A stretch of 14,839 bases of DNA, taken from assembly GCA_023391955.1 (NCBI GenBank), contig JAEWAA010000258.1:1-14839 (forward strand). The letters run 5' to 3'. Positions 6,762 to 12,433 of the stretch are shown piece by piece. The position numbers were made by a program, and so were the translations under genes. How positions within the stretch are numbered: position 1 is the stretch's first letter; each line of letters begins with the position of its first letter. A model generated the notes under the pieces. The model was not told where the DNA came from and searched no databases. It saw nothing but the letters and a program-made list of their open reading frames with translations. The DNA comes from Bacillota bacterium (lineage in GTDB: Bacteria; Bacillota; Bacilli; Paenibacillales; NBRC-103111).

Positions 6762-7943
6762 ATGTTTCATAACCAATCTAAACACGCTTTCCTATTTGGC
6801 CTTATCTCTGTATTTCTTTGCGGAATCGGCTTCAGTATTGTAGCCCCTGTTGTCCCCTTCTTAGTACAGCCTTATATCAGCAACCCGGGAGATCAAGCTG
6901 TCGCGGTGACGCTCTTGACCTCTGCTTATGCAGCCTGCGTATTTTTGGCGTCCCCCGCGCTTGGAGCATTGAGCGACAGGTTTGGACGACGGCCGCTGCT
7001 GCTGATCTGCCTATTGGGCTCCGCAGCCGGGTATACCGTTTTTGGCATAGGGGGTGCCTTATGGGTCCTTTTTGTGGGCCGTATTATAGAAGGGATTACC
7101 GGCGGGAGCATCAGCACGATCTTCGCCTATTTTGCCGACATCACTCCTCCTGAAGAACGGACCAAAACCTTCGGATGGGTGAGTGCCGTTGCAGGCGCTG
7201 GAGCCATCATCGGCCCCTCACTGGGGGGATTGCTTGCCGGGTTTGGATATGAGGTGCCCATGTATTTTGGAGCTGTTATCACCTTAATGAATGTCGCGTA
7301 CGGATTTTTGTATATGCCGGAGAGTCTGGATAGAAATAGCAGGTTGGACAAGATTGCCTTAACCCGATTGAATCCATTCTTACAGCTGGCGGGTATCCTT
7401 TCCATGAAAAATGTAAAGAGGCTGTTTCTCTCCGCCTTTTTGCTGTGGATACCCAACGGCTCTCTGCAGGCGGTGTTTTCGCAGTTTACCCTGGATGTGT
7501 TCGGCTGGGAGCCTGCACGAATCGGACTGATGTTTTCCATCATGGGCATTCAGGACATCCTCGCCCAAGGCTTCATCATGCCGAAGCTTCTGAAAACCCG
7601 CAGTGATAGGCAGATTGCCATTGCCGGAATGGTGTCGGAGGTTGCAGGCTACAGCCTTATTGCAGCATCGGCTTTACTCTCGTTCTATCCCCTTTTTATC
7701 GCGGGAATGTTTATCTTCGGCTTCGGTGATTCGGTCTTCGGGCCTTCGTTCAACGGGATGGTTTCCAAGTTGGCGGATGCCCGTGAACAAGGGCGGCTTC
7801 AAGGAGGCAGCCAATCGATTCAGGCTTTGGCCAGAATGCTCGGACCGATTGCGGGAGGGCATCTCTATGTCTCCTTCGGTCATGCGGCACCGGCGGTTAT
7901 GGGGATTCTTCTCATCACGGCAGCCATCACTGTAATGAAATAG
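6762..7943 (+). CDS. MFS multidrug/tetracycline-type exporter
   Basis: Major facilitator with 393 residues and about 12 membrane helices. Motif A is clear between helices 2 and 3 as GALSDRFGRRP (68-78). A motif B-like GRIIEGITGG (106-115) is in helix 4, and a motif C-like AGAIIGPSLGG (146-156) in helix 5 marks a drug:H+ antiporter of the 12-TM TetA/Bcr-like type. The start ATG 6762 follows GGGAG. The compound exported is unknown. The protein stops within or just after helix 12 (ILLITAAITVMK), with no C-terminal tail; its stop codon overlaps the convergent hydrolase gene by 17 bp. This could be natural, or the tail may have been lost when the neighbouring gene joined this place. It has its own promoter and a candidate operator for the upstream MarR regulator. 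Confidence 0.92.
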   Translation: MFHNQSKHAFLFGLISVFLCGIGFSIVAPVVPFLVQPYISNPGDQAVAVTLLTSAYAACVFLASPALGALSDRFGRRPLLLICLLGSAAGYTVFGIGGALWVLFVGRIIEGITGGSISTIFAYFADITPPEERTKTFGWVSAVAGAGAIIGPSLGGLLAGFGYEVPMYFGAVITLMNVAYGFLYMPESLDRNSRLDKIALTRLNPFLQLAGILSMKNVKRLFLSAFLLWIPNGSLQAVFSQFTLDVFGWEPARIGLMFSIMGIQDILAQGFIMPKLLKTRSDRQIAIAGMVSEVAGYSLIAASALLSFYPLFIAGMFIFGFGDSVFGPSFNGMVSKLADAREQGRLQGGSQSIQALARMLGPIAGGHLYVSFGHAAPAVMGILLITAAITVMK

Positions 7944-8790
7944 CAGTCACCGTTTCCAGCCAGCTTCTGCATGCCGCAGTCCAGCCTTGTACAGGTCCTC
8001 TGGTTGTTCCCAACCCAAAACCGTGCCGCCCTGCCCTGTACACATGCAGCTCCGTGGATACGCGCGCTTTCCTCAAGGCGAGGTAGAAGCTGATGCTGTG
8101 TTCTGCCGGGGTTGTTTTGTCATCGTCCGCAACCATAATAAAGGATGCAGGCGTGGCTTCTGTTACGAGTTCGTCGGTAGGATACTTTTCCACACATTTT
8201 CTTAGCGGAGCCGCATTGTCTCTCCCATCATCCTCGGCCCAGCCCTTCAAGGAGATGCAGGGATAACCCAGAATCATAAAATCAGGTTTCGCACTAAGCT
8301 GATCAACCGCATCAATGGGCTCATAAACAGATCTGTTATAACAAGTACCCAAAGTAGAGGCCAGGTGGCCGCCTGCCGAAAACCCCATCACCCCCACCTT
8401 GGCGGGATTAATGCCCCGATGGGTCATGCTGCGCACAAGTCTAATGGCTCTTTGGGCATCCTGCAGAGGAGCATCGAGGGTTTGTTCATGTCCGTTACCC
8501 GGCATTCTGTGTTTAAGGACAAATGCGGCAATCCCCAGGGAATTCAGCCATTCTGCTATTTCTGTGCCTTCGAGATTCAATACCTGTCTCCGGTAGCCCC
8601 CACCGGGAATGACGATTATCGCTGCGCCGTTAGGCTTGTCCGGAATAAAGGGAAGAATAGACGGCGCAGTTACGCCTTGAACTACTCTTTTTGTCTTATG
8701 CTCCCAGGGTTCTTCAAAAACAACTTCCTCCGCCGCTTCATTCCCGAGTCCCGGGGCTTTGCCAGGAAATAATAAGATTTCATCCTTCAT
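7927..8790 (-). CDS. Alpha/beta hydrolase, acetyl-xylan-esterase-like (copy 1)
   Basis: A 287-residue serine hydrolase of the Aes/acetyl-xylan-esterase-like type (COG0657-like). The oxyanion-hole segment is IPGGGY (61-66), the nucleophile S138 is in GFSAGGH, the acid is in VADDD (D223 or D224), and H256 in GRHGFGL completes the triad. Other conserved blocks are WLNSLGIAAFVLKHR and PLQDAQRAIRLVR, typical of cytoplasmic esterases in hemicellulose regions. No signal peptide is present. Start ATG 8790 has GGTGA 6 bases upstream. It lies head to head with a close paralog; both are aligned over nearly the full length and share about half of residues by eye. A role in removing acetyl groups from imported xylo-oligosaccharides is attractive because of the GH8 gene, but substrate is not shown. 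The 3' end overlaps the MFS gene by 17 bp. Confidence 0.88.
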   Translation of the reverse strand: MKDEILLFPGKAPGLGNEAAEEVVFEEPWEHKTKRVVQGVTAPSILPFIPDKPNGAAIIVIPGGGYRRQVLNLEGTEIAEWLNSLGIAAFVLKHRMPGNGHEQTLDAPLQDAQRAIRLVRSMTHRGINPAKVGVMGFSAGGHLASTLGTCYNRSVYEPIDAVDQLSAKPDFMILGYPCISLKGWAEDDGRDNAAPLRKCVEKYPTDELVTEATPASFIMVADDDKTTPAEHSISFYLALRKARVSTELHVYRAGRHGFGLGTTRGPVQGWTAACRSWLETVTAISLQ

Positions 8791-8813
8791 AAATAATCAC
8801 CATCCTGTTTTCT

Positions 8814-8842
8814 ATAGTAGCGCAATCTTGAATGCGGATAAA
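8814..8842 (-). promoter_or_regulatory. Promoter of hydrolase copy 1 (minus strand)
   Basis: On the minus strand TTTATC (complement of 8837-8842), a 17-bp spacer and TACTAT (complement of 8814-8819) make a moderate sigma-A promoter. Its -35 half overlaps the tandem decamer and the spacer of the opposing promoter, so the two cannot easily be used at once. Confidence 0.4.
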
Positions 8843-8857
8843 TGCGGATGTTATCAT
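8828..8857 (+). promoter_or_regulatory. Promoter of hydrolase copy 2 / LysR operon
   Basis: TTGAAT (8828-8833), an 18-bp spacer and TATCAT (8852-8857, five of six matches to consensus). The start site would be near 8864, giving a leader of about 15 bases with AGGAGG (8865-8870) at its very 5' end, so this is a short leader. The decamer pair lies between the -35 and the -10. Confidence 0.45.
8831..8850 (+). repeat. Tandem decamer in the divergent promoter
   Basis: AATGCGGATA is followed at once by AATGCGGATG. The second copy is also framed by ATAA (8838-8841) and TTAT (8851-8854), a 4-bp dyad around 9 bases. Being one helical turn apart, the copies could be regulator half-sites. LysR boxes usually show T-N11-A dyads; this one has a wider gap, so a LysR site is possible but not standard. 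Confidence 0.6.
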
Positions 8858-8878
8858 AAAAGTCAGGAGGCGATGGAA

Positions 8879-9754
8879 ATGGACGGTTTGTTAGCGGAGA
8901 ATGAAATGCTGCTCTGGACGGGAACACCTCCCGGCTCGGAGCAGCTTGAATTAGAGCAGCAGGTTCTGGACCGGAGTACGGATTCAACCATCAAGAACAG
9001 AGCGGTTATGGGCGTGTCGGCACCAAGCATTACTCCCTTTTTTCCGGAGCAGGGTACAGGCAACGGAGCTGCCGTATTGATCGCGCCGGGGGGAGCCTAC
9101 GAACGGCTTGCCTTCGATAAAGAGGGTATCGACATTGCAAAATGGTTTAATTCCTTGGGAGTGGCGGCTTTTGTTCTGAAGTACAGGCTGCCTGCAGAGG
9201 GGCACCGGAACAGCCACTGCGTTCCCTTGCAGGACGCTCAACGGGCTATGCGGCTCATCAGGAGCAATGCGGAGCGTTGGAGCCTTCATCCGGACAAAAT
9301 CGGATGTATCGGTTTTTCCGCGGGAGGCCATCTGACCGCCACGCTGGGAACGCGTTACGCGGAGCCGGTATACGCTCCGGTGGATGAAGCGGATCTATTG
9401 GATGCGCGGCCAAATTTTCTTATCCTCGGCTATCCTGCTATCGTTCCCGGCAACACAGAGGCAAAACCCAACTTTGCGCCGCTTCAAATGTATCCGGGCG
9501 ATCAGCAGGTGGATGCGAATACACCGCCGGCGTTTTTATTCCATGCGCATGATGACTGGGTGTCCTCCGAACACAGCATCCGCTTCTACTCCGCCTTAAA
9601 GCAAGCGGGTGTGGAGGCGGAGCTGCATATTTTCAGAGCAGGCGGGCATGGGTTTGGTATCCGCGGAGCGGTAGGGGCGGTTGCCATGTGGACAAATTTA
9701 TGCGAGGAATGGCTGGTGGCCACCGGTATTATTCCCGGGAGGTCATCCCTTTAA
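8879..9754 (+). CDS. Alpha/beta hydrolase, acetyl-xylan-esterase-like (copy 2)
   Basis: A 291-residue paralog of the divergent copy 1. Triad: S147 in GFSAGGH, D225 or D226 in FHAHDDW, H257 in GGHGFGI; the oxyanion-hole segment is APGGAY (69-74), where copy 1 has PGGGY. Shared blocks are FNSLGVAAFVLKYRLP, PLQDAQRAMRLIRS and LILGYP. I chose ATG 8879 because it stands 8 bases after AGGAGG; ATG 8873 is only 2 bases from it, and the frame open further upstream has no support and would cross the divergent promoters. No signal peptide, so a cytoplasmic esterase. The stop codon (9752-9754) touches the LysR start codon, so they form an operon. Substrate is inferred only from family (carbohydrate esters) and from the presence of a GH8 oligoxylanase gene 5 kb away. 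Confidence 0.9.
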   Translation: MDGLLAENEMLLWTGTPPGSEQLELEQQVLDRSTDSTIKNRAVMGVSAPSITPFFPEQGTGNGAAVLIAPGGAYERLAFDKEGIDIAKWFNSLGVAAFVLKYRLPAEGHRNSHCVPLQDAQRAMRLIRSNAERWSLHPDKIGCIGFSAGGHLTATLGTRYAEPVYAPVDEADLLDARPNFLILGYPAIVPGNTEAKPNFAPLQMYPGDQQVDANTPPAFLFHAHDDWVSSEHSIRFYSALKQAGVEAELHIFRAGGHGFGIRGAVGAVAMWTNLCEEWLVATGIIPGRSSL

Positions 9755-10645
9755 ATGAACGGAAACCGTTATGAAATTTTCTTGAAGGTTGTGGAGCTGG
9801 GGAATATCACAAGAGCCGCGGAGGCGCTGAATTATACCCAGTCCGGGGTCAGCCATGCCATCGCGGCTCTGGAGAAGGAAACCGGCTTCGCCTTATTCAG
9901 ACGGAGCAGCAACGGCGTCACCCTCACAGACAACGGCAAGCAGATCCTGGAGCGGGTTCAAAGTCTGGTCAACCAGCAGCGCAGCTTGGCCCAGACCATC
10001 GCGAATATCAATCATAACGTCGCCGGAACCATCCGGGTGGGAACCTTCACCAGCGTCTCCTCCCAATGGCTGCCCGGCATCATCCGCTCCTTTTCCGAGC
10101 GTTATCCGCTGGTAGACTTTGAATTGCTGGACGGCAACTACGATGAGATTATGGAATGGATCACCCAGGGCAAAATTGATTGCGGCTTCCTTACCGCTCC
10201 GGTACCGGAAACCCTTTCCTTCCTCCCCCTTAAGCAGGACCCGCTGCTGGTGCTGATGGAGCCCGGGCATCCCCTGACCCAAATGGAAACCCTATCTCTG
10301 GAGGACATAATCAAAGAACCCTTCATTATGCCTATGAAGGGTTCCGACAATGATATTCGTGCGGTGCTGCGGGATACTCCCACTCCGCCCAGGGTGAAAT
10401 ATACGCTCAATGACGATATCTCGGTTATGGCTATGGTGGCCAACGGCTTCGGCATCAGCATCATGCCGGAGCTGATCATCCGCAATGTCACCTTCCCCAT
10501 GGCCAGGAGGCCCTTGGATCCGCCCCAATACCGGAACATCGGGATCGTGTCGCTGCCTGTAAGCGCGGTGACCATTGTGGCCCGGGCCTTCCTGCAGTAT
10601 CTGGGCGAGACGGATGTGGTACAGTTTGAATCGAAGCCGGAGTAA
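9755..10645 (+). CDS. LysR-family transcriptional regulator
   Basis: A 296-residue LysR regulator. The N-terminal HTH includes GNITRAAEALNYTQSGVSHA (16-35) and ALEKETGFALFRRSSNGVTLT, the most conserved part of the family; a linker helix follows and a periplasmic-binding-like effector domain runs from about 90 to 290, starting TIRVGTFTSVSSQWLP. The ATG follows the hydrolase stop codon with no gap; GGGAGGT at 9737-9743, inside the hydrolase gene, is 11 bases upstream, so translation is probably coupled. LysR genes usually control a divergent neighbour; here the regulator is instead encoded downstream of copy 2, with copy 1 the divergent gene, so it may control the shared promoter region and itself. 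Effector unknown. It ends 7 bp before the convergent AraC gene; no terminator is seen between them. Confidence 0.94.
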   Translation: MNGNRYEIFLKVVELGNITRAAEALNYTQSGVSHAIAALEKETGFALFRRSSNGVTLTDNGKQILERVQSLVNQQRSLAQTIANINHNVAGTIRVGTFTSVSSQWLPGIIRSFSERYPLVDFELLDGNYDEIMEWITQGKIDCGFLTAPVPETLSFLPLKQDPLLVLMEPGHPLTQMETLSLEDIIKEPFIMPMKGSDNDIRAVLRDTPTPPRVKYTLNDDISVMAMVANGFGISIMPELIIRNVTFPMARRPLDPPQYRNIGIVSLPVSAVTIVARAFLQYLGETDVVQFESKPE

Positions 10646-10652
10646 GATGACG

Positions 10653-11423
10653 TTAGCTTCTTTCACCCAACGGAATTCCCTCGAAGTTCGGATCAAAGAA
10701 TTGCAAAATCTGTGCCGGCGTCCAGCCGGATAACCGTTTGAACTCCTTCGTCATATGGGCCTGGTCGAAATAGCCGGATAAACAAGCCGCCTCCGCCCCG
10801 TTCATCTGACCGATCAACCGGATGGAGCGGTAGAACCTCTGGATACGCGTGTAATCCAGCAGGGTTATTCCCAGCATAGCAGAGAAATCCCGCTCCAGCT
10901 GCCGGAGAGACACATTCAGCTGACTGGCCACCGCATCGTATTGTACGTGCTTCATGTGGCGGAGCATTCTGGACGCTTGATCGATTCTCTCCAGCTTCTG
11001 TTTTACCGCGTACCGTTCCTGCCGAAGTCTGTATATACAGGCATCCTCCACGATTGCTGCACGCTCCGGAGGCGGGGCCTCCATCAGCCTTCTGCACAGC
11101 GCCGACATAAATTTATCCTCATTCAACGGAATTACCTGCTGGCAAAAGGCGGGCGGGATTCCCGTCAGCTGATAAAACAGGCGGAATTCCATATCCACTA
11201 TAAACAGCTCCGTGTAGTAGGAGAAGCCGATCATCGGCTCCTTGTTCAGGCCCAAGGCCAAGACATCCCCGGCCTTCATGCCGACCCCGTTATACACGCC
11301 TCCCCCGTTCAAAATGAAAATCAGATAAACGGAGGTATCGGCTGGCATGGGAACATCCCCAACAGCCAGAACATGCTCAATATATTGGTGGATTCCGATA
11401 TCAATCCGCGGCAAATATCGCAT
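10653..11423 (-). CDS. AraC-family transcriptional regulator
   Basis: A 256-residue regulator with a cupin-like N-terminal part (about 1-100: YLIFILNGGGVYNGVGMKAGDVLALG) that fits an AraC sensor domain, and a C-terminal double HTH at about 146-241. The first HTH contains AVASQLNVSLRQLERDFSAM, the second LSGYFDQAHMTKEFKRLSGW followed by TPAQILQFF. The overall plan resembles regulators with a DUF6597-like N-terminus. Start ATG 11423 has GAGGG (complement of 11430-11434) 6 bases upstream; an overlapping ATG four bases before is in another frame. Its promoter and a palindrome at the start site suggest autoregulation. The target is unknown; neither flanking gene is clearly a partner. It is convergent with LysR and downstream of the CPBP protease gene on the same strand. 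Confidence 0.92.
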   Translation of the reverse strand: MRYLPRIDIGIHQYIEHVLAVGDVPMPADTSVYLIFILNGGGVYNGVGMKAGDVLALGLNKEPMIGFSYYTELFIVDMEFRLFYQLTGIPPAFCQQVIPLNEDKFMSALCRRLMEAPPPERAAIVEDACIYRLRQERYAVKQKLERIDQASRMLRHMKHVQYDAVASQLNVSLRQLERDFSAMLGITLLDYTRIQRFYRSIRLIGQMNGAEAACLSGYFDQAHMTKEFKRLSGWTPAQILQFFDPNFEGIPLGERS

Positions 11424-11437
11424 ACATATCCCTCACC

Positions 11438-11462
11438 AAACTATTATATCTTGATATAGTTT
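11438..11462. promoter_or_regulatory. Palindrome at the AraC gene start site
   Basis: Arms AAACTAT (11438-11444) and ATAGTTT (11456-11462) are perfect complements around 11 bases that are themselves near-symmetrical (TATATC and GATAT). It lies directly downstream of the -10, over the predicted transcription start and leader, which suits autorepression by the AraC product or another regulator. Confidence 0.5.
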
Positions 11463-11492
11463 AGTATAGGAATTGATCGGCCGTTTTGTCAA
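11463..11492 (-). promoter_or_regulatory. Sigma-A promoter of the AraC gene
   Basis: On the minus strand TTGACA (complement of 11487-11492, perfect consensus), an 18-bp spacer and TATACT (complement of 11463-11468, five of six). The start site would be near 11456, with a leader of about 33 bases. This is the strongest-looking promoter in the window and fires away from the CPBP protease gene end. Confidence 0.7.
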
Positions 11493-11504
11493 CCCAAAAG
11501 GCGG

Positions 11505-12287
11505 TTACTCCGGCTTAACCGCCGCCAGACGCCGGGTTAGCAGTACGCCGTGCACAATCACCAGCATGCTGCAGGCCATGGCCATTACCTCCGCCGCCTG
11601 GTCGCTGGCTGTGAGCAGGTCGAAGCCTCCGTGCCAAAGAATCACAGGCAACACACTCCATCTTCCCATTCGGGTCAACCAGGCCAATAGGACGGAGCCA
11701 TATGCCAGACTGATGACCCAGCCGATCATCCCCCAGCCCATATTGAGATAGGTTTCATTAAACCAGAAGGCGGGCAGATGCCACAGCATCCAAATAAGCG
11801 CTACCGCCAATGCGCTCACCAGAAGGGAATAACGCTTGTGCAGGAGCGGAAGGAGATACCCCCTCCAACCTGACTCCTCCCCCAAACCGAAGGTGAGCAT
11901 CCAGATCAGTGTCGTTGCTGCCGCATTCCAGCCGGGCAGCTTGAATGTCCGGCCGAATTGATTCCAGTCCGGCCATTGTTCGGTAACCAACCGGTGGATA
12001 AGGAATGAAACTGCTGTATAAAGCAGGATCAGCAGAGCTGCTGTCCATAACGCCCTTCCCGCCGGCCGGACAGCAAAGGTCCGGGCCAGCCACTTCTTCA
12101 GTCCCCCGCTGCCCTCCGTGACCAGACATGCCGCCACCGCTCCCAGCAACGGGCCGAAGGAGGCCAGGTAGAATTGGCCGGAAACCTGCGGCAGGCTGAT
12201 GGCCCATTGCCGCTCCAAGAGCAACGGCAGCCATAACAACCAGGTGAAGCCGTAGGAAACCAGCAGATAGATTCGTAGTTTGCGCAT
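11505..12287 (-). CDS. CPBP-family intramembrane metalloprotease (CAAX protease-like)
   Basis: A 260-residue, hydrophobic membrane protein of the CPBP (Abi, PF02517) family. The three conserved motifs are present: E137-E138 with R142 in GLGEESGWRGYLLP, H170 in WMLWHLPAFW, and H219 in ILWHGGFD. About seven to eight membrane helices are visible. Family members include eukaryotic CAAX-prenyl proteases and bacterial bacteriocin-immunity or maturation proteins; the bacterial substrates are mostly unknown. Start ATG 12287 lies 12 bases after AGGAGG, a slightly long distance; another ATG at 12298 is nearer but opens a different frame that lacks the family motifs. No bacteriocin gene is seen nearby, so an immunity role is not supported. 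No convincing promoter was found in the short upstream gap. Confidence 0.92.
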   Translation of the reverse strand: MRKLRIYLLVSYGFTWLLWLPLLLERQWAISLPQVSGQFYLASFGPLLGAVAACLVTEGSGGLKKWLARTFAVRPAGRALWTAALLILLYTAVSFLIHRLVTEQWPDWNQFGRTFKLPGWNAAATTLIWMLTFGLGEESGWRGYLLPLLHKRYSLLVSALAVALIWMLWHLPAFWFNETYLNMGWGMIGWVISLAYGSVLLAWLTRMGRWSVLPVILWHGGFDLLTASDQAAEVMAMACSMLVIVHGVLLTRRLAAVKPE

Positions 12288-12371
12288 CGCAAGCTCATTC
12301 CTCCTTTATGTTCAGATCCGGTTAAGCCGGCTCTGGTCGATTCCATCACCGCCATCTTTACTGTTCCAAAA

Positions 12372-12402
12372 AAAAGGAGCCGCAATTGACGCGACTCCTT
12401 TT
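12372..12402 (-). terminator. Intrinsic terminator after the Ig-like surface protein gene
   Basis: AAAAGGAG (12372-12379) pairs with CTCCTTTT (12395-12402); after one mismatch CGC pairs with GCG around loop AATTGAC. On the minus strand the stem ends in a run of eight T (complement of 12368-12375). It is 30 bases past the stop codon of the large gene. A T-rich run on the plus side makes it potentially bidirectional. Confidence 0.88.
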
Positions 12403-12433
12403 CTTTTGTACCGGCCTTCAGCTTAAGCCATGA

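Noticed and set aside
10646..10652. Terminator between the convergent LysR and AraC genes
   Set aside because: Only 7 bp separate the stops and no hairpin with a T-run is visible at either gene end.
11505..12287. CPBP protein as bacteriocin immunity factor
   Set aside because: No precursor peptide, ABC exporter or modification gene is found near it, so the role is not supported.
12098..12385. Minus-strand open frame of 95 codons with an internal ATG just after AGGAGG (12298)
   Set aside because: The ATG is only one base from AGGAGG, the product has no family pattern, and the overlapping frame from 12287 carries all CPBP motifs.
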